From Zeus faber (Eukaryota; Chordata; Actinopteri; Zeiformes; Zeidae), in NCBI GenBank assembly GCA_960531495.1, contig OY482853.1, forward strand, positions 1,363,387 through 1,427,386: a stretch of 64,000 nt of DNA, read 5' to 3'. The notes beneath the pieces were generated by a model. It worked only from the letters and a program-made list of their open reading frames with translations. It had not been told where the DNA came from and did no database searches. Positions 23,620-38,192 of this stretch are shown one piece after another (positions within the stretch are counted from its first letter, which is position 1; every line of letters starts with the position of its first letter). The position numbers and the translations under genes were made by a program.

Positions 23620-26600
23620 TTTCATACATATACATACTTTCATACATGTACATACTTTCATACATATACATACTTTCATACATGTACATACTTTCATACA
23701 TATACATACTTTCATACATGTACATACTTTCATACATGTACATACTTTCATACATATACATTCTTTCATACATGTACATACTTTCATACATATACATACT
23801 TTCATACATGTACATACATTCATACATATACATACTTTCATACATGTACATACATTCATACATATACATACTTTCATACATGTACATACATTCATACATA
23901 TACATACTTTCATACATGTACATACTTTCATACATGTACATTCTTTCATACATGTACATACTTTCATACATATACATACTTTCATACATGTACATACATT
24001 CATACATATACATACTTTCATACATATACATACTTTCATACATATACATACTTTCATACATGTACATACATTCATACATATACATACTTTCATACATATA
24101 CATGTACATACTTTCATACATGTACATACCTTCATACATATACATACTTTCATACATGTACATACTTTCATACATATACATACTTTCATACATATACATA
24201 CTTTCATACATGTACATACTTTCATACATGTACATACCTTCATACATATACATACTTTCATACATATACATACTTTCATACATGTACATACTTTCATACA
24301 TATACATTCTTTCATACATGTACATACTTTCATACATGTACATACTTTAATACCTGTACATACATTCATACATATACATTCTTTCATACATGTACATACT
24401 TTCATACATGTACATACTTTCATACATGTACATTCTTTCATACATATACATACTTTCATACATGTACATACTGTAATACATGTACATACTTTCATACATG
24501 TACATTCATACATATACATTCTTTCATACATGTACATACTTTCATACATATACATTCTTTCATACATATACATTCTTTCATACATGTACATACTTTCATA
24601 CATATACATTCTTTCATACATATACATTCTTTCATACATGTACATTCTTTCATACATATACAGACTTTCATACATATACATACTTTCATACATGTACATA
24701 CTTTCATACATATACATACTTTCATACATATACATACTTTCATACATGTACACACTTTCATACATGTACATTCTTTCATACATGTACATTCTTTCATACA
24801 TATACAGACTTTCATACATATACACTCTTTCATACATGTACATACTTTCATACATGTACATACTTTCATACATATACATACTTTGATACATGTACATACT
24901 TTCATACATGTACATTCTTTCATACATGTACATACCTTCATACATATACATACTTTCATACATATACATACTTTCATACATGTACATACTTTCATACATA
25001 TACATACTTTCATACATGTACATTCTTTCATACATATACATACTTTCATACATATACATTCTTTCATACATGTACATTCTTTCATACATATACATACTTT
25101 AATACATGTACATACTTTCATACATGTACATACTTTCATACATGTACATACTTTCATACATATACATTCTTTCATACATATACATACTTTCATACATGTA
25201 CATACTTTCATCCATATACATTCTTTCATACATGTACATACTTTCATACATATACATACTTTCATACATATACATTCTTTCATACATATACATACTTTCA
25301 TACATGTACATACTTTCATCCATGTACATACTTTCATACATGTACATACTTTCATACATGTACATTCTTTCATACATGTACATACTTTCATACATGTACA
25401 TACTTTAATACATGTACACATACTTTCATACATATACATACTTTCATACATGTACATACTTTCATACATATACATTCTTTCATACATATACATACTTTCA
25501 TACATGTACATACTTTCATACATGTACATTCTTTCATACATGTACATACTTTCATACATATACATACTTTAATACATGTACATACTTTCATACATATACA
25601 TTCTTTCATACATATACATACTTTCATACATATACATTCTTTCATACATATACATACTTTCATACATGTACATACTTTCATACATATACAGACTTTCATA
25701 CATATACATACTTTCATACATGTACATACTTTCATACATATACATACTTTCATACATGTACATTCTTTCATACATATACATACTTTCATACATATACATT
25801 CTTTCATACATGTACATTCTTTCATACATATACATACTTTAATACATGTACATACTTTCATACATGTACATACTTTCATACATGTACATACTTTCATACA
25901 TATACATTCTTTCATACATATACATACTTTCATACATGTACATACTTTCATCCATATACATTCTTTCATACATGTACATACTTTCATACATATACATACT
26001 TTCATACATATACATTCTTTCATACATATACATACTTTCATACATGTACATACTTTCATCCATGTACATACTTTCATACATGTACATACTTTCATACATG
26101 TACATTCTTTCATACATGTACATACTTTCATACATGTACATACTTTAATACATGTACACATACTTTCATACATATACATACTTTCATACATGTACATACT
26201 TTCATACATATACATTCTTTCATACATATACATACTTTCATACATGTACATACTTTCATACATGTACATTCTTTCATACATGTACATACTTTCATACATA
26301 TACATACTTTAATACATGTACATACTTTCATACATATACATTCTTTCATACATATACATACTTTCATACATATACATTCTTTCATACATATACATACTTT
26401 CATACATGTACATACTTTCATACATATACAGACTTTCATACATATACATACTTTCATACATGTACATACTTTCATACATATACATACTTTCATACATGTA
26501 CATTCTTTCATACATGTACATTCTTTCATACATATACAGACTTTCATACATATACACTCTTTCATACATGTACATACTTTAATACATGTACATACTTTCA

Positions 26601-27416
26601 TACATATACACTCTTTCATACATGTACATACTTTCATACATGTACATTCTTTCATACATGTACATACCTTCATACATATACATACTTTCATACATATACA
26701 TACTTTCATACATGTACATACTTTCATACATATACATTCTTTCATACATGTACATACTTTCATACATATACATACTTTCATACATGTGCATTCTTTCATA
26801 CATATACATACTTTCATACATATACATTATTTCGTACATGTACATACTTTCATACATATACATACTTTAATACATGTACATACTTTCATACATATACATA
26901 CTTTCATACATGTACATACTTTCATACATATACATTCTTTCATACATGTACATACTTTCATACATATACATACTTTCATACATGTACATACTTTCATACA
27001 TGTACATACTTTCATACATATACATACTTTCATACATATACATTCTTTCATACATATACATACTTTCATACATGTACATACTTTCATACATATACATACT
27101 TTCATACATGTACATACTTTCATACATATACATTCTTTCATACATGTACATACTTTCATACATGTACATACTTTAATACATGTACACATACTTTCATACA
27201 TATACATACTTTAATACATGTACATACTTTCATACATATACATTCTTTCATACATGTACATACTTTCATACATATACATACTTTAATACATGTACATACT
27301 TTCATACATATACATTCTTTCATAGATATACATACTTTCATACATGTACATACTTTCATACATATACATACTTTAATACATGTACATACTTTCATACATG
27401 TACATACTTTCATACA
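23620..27416. repeat. 18-bp minisatellite array, about 210 units
   Basis: Units are tttcatacatgtacatac and tttcatacatatacatac, with variants ending in cattc, cagac, cactc or cacac and rare tttaatac or tccat forms. Occasional 14- or 20-base units shift the register. Long reading frames (YILSYMYILS, FHTCTYFHTY, MYMYESMYMY types) are by-products of the period being divisible by three and lack stops in several frames. They are not genes. Confidence 0.97.
24953..26512. repeat. Higher-order tandem duplication, period 740 bp, inside the 18-bp array
   Basis: The string of variant units at 25,099-25,430, including two rare tccat units and a taatacatgtacaca unit, recurs base for base 740 bases later at 25,839-26,170. 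The match extends from about 24,953 to 25,772 against 25,693 to 26,512. Confidence 0.85.
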
Positions 27417-27595
27417 GTGAAACGTCAATGCAACGCACCCGGTGATAACACACAATATGTCCTAGACTTTATATAAGGTATTGAACAGTAACTACTTCGA
27501 CTCTCTCTCATATTACTACATGTGTGTGATTATTACACATCTTATCGTCCTTTTGTCTGCACTAACTTTGTGGAAGGTTTATAAATTTTATATCA

Positions 27596-30355
27596 TTTAT
27601 TTATATTATTTATATTATTTAATTTATATTAATTATATTATTTATATTATTTATATTATTTAATTTATATTATTTATATTATTTATATTATTTATATCAT
27701 TTATTTGTATTATTTATTTATATCATTTATTTATATCATTTATTTATATCATTGATATTATTTATATTGTTTATATTATTTAATTTATATTATTTAATTT
27801 GTTTAATTTATATTATTTATATTTTTTATATTATTTAATTTATATTATTTAATTTGTTTAATTTATATTATTTACATTATTTACATTATTTACATTTACT
27901 TACATTTCACTGCATATATGTATGGAAGTATGTATATGTATGTGACAAATAAAAAATCTTGAATCTTGAATCTTATTTATATTTTTTATATTATTTAATT
28001 TATATTATTTATATTATTTAATTTATATTATGTATATTATTTATATTATTTAATTTATATTATTTAATTTATATTATTTATATTATTTAATTTATATTAT
28101 TTAATTTATATTATTTATATTATTTAATTTATTTAATTTATATTATTTAATTTATATTATTTATATTATTTAATTTATATTATTTAATTTGTTTAATTTA
28201 TATTATTTAATTTATATTATTTATATTATTTAATTTGTTTAATTTATTTTATTTATATTATTTAATTTGTTAAATTTATATTATTTATATTATTTATATT
28301 ATTTAATTTATTTAATTTATATTATTTATATTATTTAATTTGTTTTATTTATAATATTTATATTATTTAGTTTATATTATTTAATTTGTTAAAATTGTTT
28401 TATTTATATTATTTAATTTGTTTAATTTATATTATTTATATTATTTATATTATTTATTTAATTTATATTATTTATATTATTTAATTTGTTTTATTTATAT
28501 TATTTCTATTATTTAATTTATATTATTTATATTATTTATATTATTTAATTTATATTATTTATATTATTTAATTTGTTTAATTTATATTATTTAATTTATA
28601 TTATTTATATTATTTAATTTATTTAATTTATTTAATTTATATTATTTATATTATTTAATTTATTTAATTTATTTAATTTATATTATCTAATTTGTTTAAT
28701 TTATATTATTTAATTTATATTATTTATATTATTTAATTTGTTTAATTTATTTTATTTATATTATTTAATTTGTTTAATTTATATTATTTAATTTGTTTAA
28801 TTTATTTTATTTATATTATTTAATTTGTTTTATTTATATTATTTAATTTGTTTAATTTATTTTATTTATATTATTTAATTTGTTTAATTTGTTAAATTTA
28901 TATTATTTAATTTGTTTAATTTATATTATTTAATTTATTTTATTTATATTATTTAATTTATTTAATTTATATTATTTTATTTATATTATTTATATTATTT
29001 AATTTGTTTAATTTATTTTATTTATATTATTTAATTTGTTTAATTTATATTATTTAATTTGTTTAATTTATTTTATTTATTTTATTTAATTTATTTAATT
29101 TATATTATTTAATTTGTTTAATTTATATTATTTTATTTGTTTAATTTATTTTATTTATATTATTTAATTTGTTTAATTTATATTATTTTATTTGTTTAAT
29201 TTATTCTATTTATATTATTTAATTTGTTTAATTTATATTATTTAATTTGTTTAATTGATTTTATTTATATTATTTAATTTGTTTAATTTATATTATTTTA
29301 TTTGTTTAATTGATTTTATTTATATTATTTAATTTGTTTAATTTATTTTATTTATATTATTTAATTTGTTTAATTTATATTAATTAATTTGTTTAATTTA
29401 TTTTATTTATATTATTTAATTTGTTTAATTTATATTATTTTATTTGTTTAATTTATTTTATTTATATGATTTAATTTGTTTAATTTATTTTATTTTATTT
29501 GTTTAATTTATATTATTTTATTTGTTTAATTTATTTTATTTATATTATTTAATTTGTTTAATTTATTTTATTTATATTATTTAATTTGTTTAATTTATTT
29601 TATCTATATGATTTAATTTGTTTAATTTATTTTATTTTATTTGTTTAATTTATATTATTTAATTTGTTTAATTTATTTTATTTATATTATTGAATTTGTT
29701 TAATTTATTTTATTTATATTATTGAATTTGTTTAATTTATTTTATTTATTTTATTTAATTTGTTTAATTTATTTTATTTATATTATTGAATTTGTTTAAT
29801 TTATTTTATTTATATTATTGAATTTGTTTAATTTATTTTATTTATATTATTTAATTTGTTTAATTTATATTAATTAATTTGTTTAATTTATTTTATTTAT
29901 ATTATTTAATTTGTTTAATTTATATTATTTTATTTGTTTAATTTATTTTATTTATATGATTTAATTTGTTTAATTTATTTTATTTTATTTGTTTAATTTA
30001 TATTATTTTATTTGTTTAATTTATTTTATTTATATTATTTAATTTGTTTAATTTATTTTATTTATATTATTTAATTTGTTTAATTTATTTTATCTATATG
30101 ATTTAATTTGTTTAATTTATTTTATTTAATTTGTTTAATTTATATTATTTAATTTGTTTAATTTATTTTATTTATTTTATTTAATTTGTTTAATTTATTT
30201 TATTTATATTATTTAATTTGTTTAATTTATTTTATCTATATGATTTAATTTGTTTAATTTATTTTATTTAATTTGTTTAATTTATATTATTTAATTTGTT
30301 TAATTTATTTTATTTATTTTATTTAATTTGTTTAATTTATTTTATTTTATTTATT
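27596..30355. repeat. AT-only tandem array, 2.8 kb
   Basis: Mixtures of tttatattattta, atttgtttaatttatt and atttatttaatttata units, with very few G or C bases. The right half has a clearer longer period (tttatattatttaatttg, then tttaatttattt). It ends about 250 bases before the iws1 start codon. Confidence 0.95.
27898..27976 (+). mobile_element. LINE 3' tail embedded in the AT array
   Basis: The run catttcactgcatatatgta, then tggaagtatgtatatgtatg and tgacaaataaaaaatcttga, is the + strand form of the tail at 33,136-33,215. It ends in the repeated ttgaatctt terminal motif. It is the only complex-sequence island in the AT array. Confidence 0.8.
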
Positions 30356-30606
30356 TATTTGAAACGCGGACCCCAAAGCCGCGAAGCGTCTGTGACGTAG
30401 ACGTGTACGTCATTAAAGCGCGACTATATCCGCACACATGCGCACAAGGTGAGAACGCCGCCATTTTGATCCGCTTGATCGGCACCTCGGGGTTTGGTTT
30501 CTCGGCTTCGGCAGGAAAACATCCTGTTTTTCGGTCCAAGCGGTTCAGTCAGCTCGGCCTAACGGACACCGGCGGCTCGGTGTCGGTTCCCCGCTCCTAG
30601 TGACAG
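30356..30606 (+). promoter_or_regulatory. iws1 promoter and 5' untranslated region
   Basis: The sequence changes abruptly from the AT array to CpG-rich DNA. CRE half-sites occur at about 30,391-30,396 (tgacgt) and 30,407-30,412 (acgtca). A YY1 site, gccgccattttg, lies at 30,458-30,469. There is no TATA box in position. This is a typical housekeeping promoter, compressed between the array and the start codon. Confidence 0.6.
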
Positions 30607-33600
30607 ATGGACGGAGAGGAGGAGGACTTCCAGCCCGGGGCCCGCTCAGGTACGAGATGCTGCTCCCCGCCGCAACAACAATACTAAGGATCCAAACGAG
30701 GAAAGGTCCAGTTCGAGCTGCTTCGTTAAGGTGGACGAAGCAGCCCGGGCGGGTCCGGGCTGCTTCGTCCGGGTCCGGTCCGGGCACCTTACAGAGCGGC
30801 CGGGTGTGGTAGCGTTCAAACCCCGGGGAGGAATCGGTGTTTATCCCCCTTTTGTCCCCGCGGGACAGGGATGGAGGAACCGAGGCTTCCGGCCTGTGTC
30901 AACACGGACAAATTAAAGGACAAGTGTCCCTTCCGTCGTGTGTAACTGCTCGTAGCTCAACCTGCTGGACGCGTTATCATGACACGCGTTGTTCCCGGAC
31001 GAGCCCCCACCTTCTGTCCCGCCGAGGGAAGCAGGGTCCCCGCGGCCACCAGGACACGGAGGACACAGCTGTCAACACCAGGGGGCGCTGTCTGGAGGAA
31101 TTCACCGTCCATCGTGGAACACCTGAAGCTGGAAAGCGTTTGGGTTTGTTCAATTCACTCACTATGGCACACAAACCAAAGTCAGGTGTCCGTAGTCCAG
31201 GAGGTAAGTTGCTAGTTTGATCCCCGGCTCCTCCTGGTTGCGCGCTGTCGTGTCCTTTGAGCAAGAGACTTAACCCCTAATTGCTCCTGATGGCTGCGTC
31301 CATCGGTTTATGAATAATTGTAAGTCGCTTCGGACAAAAGTGTCTGATCAAAGATGATGTAGTAATATCTCTGAGACACCTGGTCGATGGAAGGTTGTGT
31401 AGGTGGCTCATCGGGACACTAACGTCTGTAAGGCGCTGAAGACATGGCCGCCAACACCTGCCATACGGGAAGTCGCTGGTGTTTTACCCCCAAATCCTTC
31501 AGAGCGACCACCTTTATCACATTTGTTGAAACACTGTGTGGCGAGAAGCTGCAGGCAGAGGATGGAGCTCAGCAGATCGGGGCCGGCGGGGGTACGGCAG
31601 TAGTCGCGGTGGGCTCGGAAACAGCAGCAGTGACGTTCATTTCAGTCTAAATCCTGCCATGGCGCCGCCACAGTTGGGGTAGGCTGACTAACCAGCACCG
31701 TCACCTGAGACCAGACCCGAAGCTCCACCAGTATGACCAATGGGAAACTGCAGCTTCGCCCTGTGCTTAATGATGTGAACATGAAGGCCTGGGTTGAACC
31801 TGTCCTTTTAAGTTCCCTGTGAACAGGCAACTAATGCGGTTTCTTCCTGAATCTCCTGTCTCTGCTACGTGTTGAGTACACCCTGCATGTACTTTGTGCC
31901 GGTTGGATGCCCTGTTCTATTTACAAACAATAAATGTTATCCCAGTTCATTTTGTTAGCTTCCATTGGTTTCACCCTGTTATTGCATAGAATAGAAAATA
32001 TATAAAAGTAAATAACTGACAAAAAAAAAAGAGTTTGACTTGAATCTCTGTCGACTGACTGATTTCCCACTGATTATTTGACGTATCTACTTTCAGGGGG
32101 CAGCCCTACTTCGGTTTGAGGCTTAAGTTTGTTGTTGAGTGAGGACACGATCCCAACACCTTTGAAACCTATTGTATTTAAACGAAGTTGAACAATATAT
32201 TTATAATAAATTTGATTTATAGTATCTGAAGCCTTGTTGTGTGTATATATAAAAAGATATAAAAACCAGGAAAAACAACTTCTCAACAAGTGGCACGGTG
32301 GCGCAGTGCATTGCACTGCTGCCTCACAGCTAGAAGGTCCTGGGTTCGATTCCCGCCTGGGGCGCTGTTGGCACCGTGCTCTGGTGGGTTATCTCCCAAA
32401 CAGGAGCCTTTCTGTGTGGAGTTTGCATGTTCTCCCCGTGCTCACATGGGGTTTCCTCCACCTCACGTCAGTAAGGACCCCCACCAAAAACATGCACCCA
32501 TCATGGTCTGACCAGCGATGGACACTTATCACCTGGTCCCCGGGCGCGTCCACGTACGCTGCCCACTGCTCCTGCTGTGGCCCCGGAGGAAGGACAAGCC
32601 AGGATGGTTAAAAGCAGAGGAGCCATTTCACCAGCACCATCAAAGCATGTGCATGTGTGTGTGTGTGTGCAAGCATGTGTTGTAGTGTCGTGTGACGATT
32701 AAAGACTGTTTCTTCTTCTGTTTCTTCTCTCAGCTATATTTATATTTAACTAAATTTCCTCTACACTATTAAGCCTCTGGTACCAGCACTGCAGGGTATT
32801 TTTTTTTTAAATGCTTATTATTGATGTTGAGGCTGGTGTGTGTCTATCACAGATGACGGCGGTGGAACCCCCGTTCAGGACGAACATCCAGCGTCGGAGG
32901 AGGAGGAGGAGGAGGAGGTGAAGAAGAGCGACGAGCATCACTCAGAGGTTCGTATTCAAGCCCAACTCACTTTCAGTTTGTTCAATCAAATCCGACACAG
33001 AACTGTGCAGCAGAAAACATGTCTCCTGCAAGCCAATCACCTTTAGTAGTAAACATCACAGAATGCGGTTCTGTGACAGCTAAATCTCAGTGTGAACAGT
33101 TAGAACAAAAACTGGCTTCCGCAAAACAGATCTGTTCAAGATTCAAGATTCAAGATTTTTATTTGTCACATACATATACATACTTCCATACATATATGCA
33201 GTGAAATGTAATGCAACGCACCCGGTGATAGCACACAATAAGTCCTAGGAAAAAGTACAAAAATAAAATAAAATAAAAAGTAGAAAATTCCTTTCTAATA
33301 GACCGACTAACTGACTCCTAAAACGTAATACAGTAAGTGGAATACTTATAGAATAAGATAAAAAATATATAGAATAAAATACAATAAAAAATAAATTGAA
33401 ATAAAATGGAATAGGTTGAAGGAATATGGCTATGTATATACAGATATGTGCATTTAAAGTGGCATGTGAATTAAAGTGGCATGTGAATGTGAATAGTGTG
33501 AGGTAGTGTTTGGGATAATACAGCACAGTATACAACAGTACGGCGCAGCAATACGGCATCACGAACAACCCTGAACAGTGATACAGTATGCGGTACAGTA

Positions 33601-36600
33601 TGCTACATACAGTACAGTAGGTAGTGGAGCCTAGTGCATGGCTCAGTTAGGACCCCTGGTGAGGTCAGCGTTGACAGTTCTGATGGCTTGAGGGAAGAAA
33701 CTCCGTCTCAGTCTCTCTGTTCTCGCTGCGTGACTGCGGAGGCGCTTGCCTGACCGCAGCAGCTGAAACAGTCCGTTGTTGGGGTGATGAGGATCCTTCA
33801 TGATCCTACGGGCTCTGCTACTACACCTCCTGGTGTATAACTCCTGCAAGGGGGGGAGGGTAGTTCCAGTGGTACGTTCAGCTGAACGCACCACCCTCTG
33901 CAGGGCCCGCCTGTCCTGGGCAGTACAGTTCCCAAACCAGGCAGTGATGTTGCCTGTCAGGATGCTCTCCACTGCTCCAGAGTAGAAGGACTTGAGGATC
34001 CTCACCGAGACCCGGAATTTCCTCAGCTGCCTGAGGTGGTAGAGACGCTGCCTCGCCTTTCTCACCAGAGTGTCTGTGTGAACAGTCCATGTTAAGTCCT
34101 CTGTGATGTGGACTCCCAGATATCTGAAGCTGCTCACCCTATCGACAGAAGTCCCATTAATCCACAACGGCGCGTGCGTCCTCGATTGTGATCCACGCCT
34201 AAAGTCCACAATCAGCTCCTTGGTTTTGCTGACGTTCAGGTGGAGGCTGTTGTCCTGGCACCAGAGTGACAGGTCAGCCACCTCCTCGCGGTAGGCCTTC
34301 TCATCGCAGTCGGTGATCAGGCCCACGACCACGGTGTCGTCAGCAAACTTGATGATGGTGTTGGAGCTGGACCTGGCCACACAGTCATGTGTGTACAGGG
34401 AGTACAGTAGGGGGCTGAGGACGCAGCCCTGGGGGGATCCTGTATTCAGGGTGAGGGAGCTTGACATGTACTTCCCCACCTTGACCACCTGGGGGCGGCC
34501 TGTGAGGAAGTCCAGGATCCAGGTGCACAGCGGAGCATTCAATCCTAGCTCCAACAACTTGACAGCCAGTCTGGTGGGGACGATGGTGTTGAAAGCTGAA
34601 CTATAATCAATGAACAGCATTCTCACATAGGCCCCCTTCTGGTCATCCAGGTGCGTGAGCGTGGTGTGCAGTACCTGAGAGACCGCGTCATCCGTGGATC
34701 TGTTCTGCCGGTACGCGAACTGCAACGGGTCCAAGGTGCGGGGGAGGGAGGCGCAGATGTAATCCTTAATCAGCCTCTCGAAACACTTCATGACCACCGA
34801 GGTGAGGGCCACCGGACGGTAGTCATTCAGGCAGGTTGGAGAGGCGATCTTCGGGACAGGAACGACGGTGGACCTCTTGAAGCAGGATGGGACCACTGAT
34901 TCAGCCAGGGAGATGTTGAATATTGTGGTGAACACCGGAGCTAGCTGGTTAGCACAGGTCTTCAGTACTCGCCCAGATATGCCGTCTGGGCCCGCAGCTT
35001 TCCTGGTGTTCACCCGCATCAAAGCCCTCCTGACCTCGTGCACGGACACTGAGAGTGTGCGCTCGTCCCCAGCGGTGTAGCTCCAATTAGCCGGCGAGCT
35101 AGCGGTGCTGCTGCCAGACTCGAACCGCGCATAAAAGGAGTTCAGTTGGTTGGCCAGGGAGGCGTCCACACTCGTGGCTGGGGAGGAGCTGCTCTTGTAG
35201 TTTATTGTTCGCAGCCCCTCCCACAAGCGTCTTGTGTCCCCCCGCTCCATCTGCAGCTCCACGGTGTCTCTGTACGTCCGTTTAGCGTCCCTCACCGCCC
35301 TCCGCAGATTGTACGACGCCGCTTTGTAATTGTCCATGTTACCAGATACAAGTCCGTCGTTGTAAGCGGCCGTGCGAGCATTCAGAGCGCAGCGGATGGA
35401 TTTATCAACCCATGGTTTCTGGTTTGGAAAAATCCGAACTTTCACCGTGGGAACGATTTCATCCGCGAGCGTAGCCACGAAACTCACTACAACCTCCGTA
35501 AACTCGCTGACGTCACTTGAGCTCGCTTGGAACACGTCCCAGTCTACGTCAGTCAGAGCGTCCTGAAGCGCAGCCTCTGATTGGTCCGTCCACCGCTTCA
35601 CTTCCCTCGTCATCACCAGATCCCGCGCGATCAGAGGCCTGTAAACAGGAAGCAGCGAGATCGCGGCGTGATCTGATTTCCCGAAAGCAGGAAGCGACAC
35701 GGGCTTGTATCCGTTCTTGTAAGGAGTGTAACAATGGTCCAGAGTTCTGTCTCCCCTGGTGGCACACGTGATGTGTTGGTGGAAATTCGGCAGAACTTTT
35801 TTCAGGTTGGCCCTGTTAAAGTCCGCAGTCACCACCACAGCCGCGTCGGGATGTCTGTTCTGAAATCCGCACAACACATCGTGCAGAACCGACAGAGCTG
35901 CGTCGGTGTCCGCTTGCGGTGGGATATAAACGGCTGTAATGATGACCGTGCTGAATTCCCGGGGGAGATAAAATGGACGGCATAGTATGGTCAGCTGTTC
36001 CAGGTTCGGCGAGCAGGAGTGGGAGAGGAATTTGGTGTTGTTGGCGTTACACCAGCGGTTGTTTACCATTAGGCAGACGCCTCCACCTTTGGATTTCCCC
36101 GACTCTCCCGTTCTGTCGCCGCGGAACACGGAGAAGGCCTCGGCTGGACGTATGGCTTCATCCGGCACCAGTGGGTTCAGCCATGTTTCCGTCAGGCAGA
36201 GGACGCAACAGTTCCTCGTGTCTCGCTGGAATTGAATCCTCGCTCGAAGTTCATCCATCTTGTTCTCCAGGGACTGGACGTTAGCAAGAAGGATGCTTGG
36301 CAGAGGTGGACGGTAAGGTTGCGTCCTCATTCTGACCCGAATGCCGCCTCGTTTACCTCGGTGCTTCCTCCGTGGGCCGGCTCGTGGAACAGCGACTCCA
36401 TTTTTGTTGTTGTTGCGAGTGTTCCCGCGTAGGATTTCCGCAGGCCACTCTGCTCCCACGGATAAAAAGTCCCAAAGTTGTTCGTTTAGGGAAATTTTTA
36501 TATCCATGAGTGCATCGCGGCCGTATGAGTTAATTGTTGATGTTTTCCTGGCGAACATTGTGATTAAAAAAAGGAAAAAAATACTAAAGAGTAAGAAAGA

Positions 36601-37045
36601 AACCGGAGCGCCGGCGCAGGCGACCGCTAGGGGCGGCGCCACTATCGCCACTATCTGTGTTGTAGTGCTGGGTGATATTGAAAAAATCACATTGCAATAT
36701 TATTATGGGGATAACTTTTGATATTTACAGTTATTTACGTACCAGAAATGTCTGAGAACCATAAGTAATGGGTGGTTTTGATCAGAACAGTCTGAACTTG
36801 AGAAAACAGCATTACTTTACTGCAATAGTTAGTTAGTTCCTCCCGTTCCTTCTGGAACATTGGGCGACGAGTCCCTACCATTTGCTCCGTATCAGAACGG
36901 CGGCTTCTCGTCGTTTCCGTAACATGCTTTTTTTACGGGGTGAGGTTGTTAACCCAACCCCCAACCTGGAGGACCGGACCGGGTGCTGACTTACCCATGT
37001 CACAAAGGCATTTTTGGCAGCGCTGACTTACCCGTGTCACAAAGG

Positions 37046-37091
<46 letters not shown>

Positions 37092-38161
37092 TTACAATAA
37101 TAATAATAATTTCGAGCCCGCTGGTTCCTGCTCCGGGTGTGGATCGATGCGGATGGCGCTTGGACCAGATTACTTTAATATGAAAGACATTTGACTTTAT
37201 CATCAAATTACAGAATCACAATCCCAGACCAGATCTGGTCTCATATGACAATATCGAAATTGTATCTATCACCCAACCACACCTTGAACATATTATTTAA
37301 TAGTAAATGCTGCAAGTTATGGTACAATCGCTGCTTGTGGAAAATTACAATTGATCTAATTTTGAAGTTTTATTGTGAAGGCCGACCACCAGGGCCGTCT
37401 GTGACAACGTCCTGCAGGAAGTTAAATGTCCCTGCGCTCGGTGTCGCCTGGTATCCCAACAGGAAGATGGCAGCGATGGGGACGAGCCACGCACCTCCGA
37501 CGCCCGCCGGGGGGCCAGCACCGACTCTGAGGACCAGGGTGGCCACCACAGTGACTCGGAGGGGGAGGGGCCGAGACCTGCGGACAGCGAGGAAGAGGAG
37601 GATGATGAGGAGGAAGACTCTCCCGCCAAATGCAGAGTGAGTGGCTCAGACGAGGAGGAAGAGACGGGGCCAGAGAAGCACCGCGAGGCGTCTCCCGTCC
37701 GGCCCAACGAGGAAGAGGAGGGTAGGAAGTCACTTCATCACAATTGTCTCATTCATGAACAGTGTGACACACAGATCTTTGCTTAAATTGAGCATAAGCA
37801 ACAATTACACAAAGAATTTGGGATCCAACAATATGTTTGTATGTTTGTACTTGAATTTGTTCCTGTTTTAGAAGAAAATGTAGAACTGCTTGAACCAGTC
37901 ATACGCAAAAATCACCAAGACGTCACAGTCCAGGAAAAGGGTTTTACTGAAATTTAACTAAATGAAAGTGGCATATAAGAACCATAATTATATATATATA
38001 AAAAAAAAAAAGAGTAAACAGAGGTTCTCTTCACCTACCGACCGAGTCCCGTTCCTAGCACCAGGTCATTAAGCAACGAGCCATGTTGTTTATTTAAAGG
38101 GGGCGTGGCCATTGTGGATGCGAGTGTAGTGAATACTGACAGACTGTGGGAACGAAACTTG

Positions 38162-38192
<31 letters not shown>

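Larger units (their letters stand above)
23587..27478 (-). mobile_element. LINE 3' tail (CR1/L2-type) expanded by an internal array
   Basis: The left border ttcaaggttcaagaggttta, continuing ttcgtcaca, matches the LINE tail at 33,136. The right border cagtgaaacgtcaatgcaac, then gcacccggtgataacacaca, matches the continuation of the same tail at 33,200. In the intact copy these are joined by about 30 bases (catacatatacatacttcca...); here by 3.8 kb of 18-bp repeats derived from that segment. Confidence 0.8.

Noticed and set aside
23605-27476. Many long frames on both strands (up to 610 codons) with YILS/FHT/MYMYES-type repeats
   Set aside because: They arise because the 18-bp unit is a multiple of three and lacks stops in most frames. 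They overlap each other on both strands and have no unique domain.
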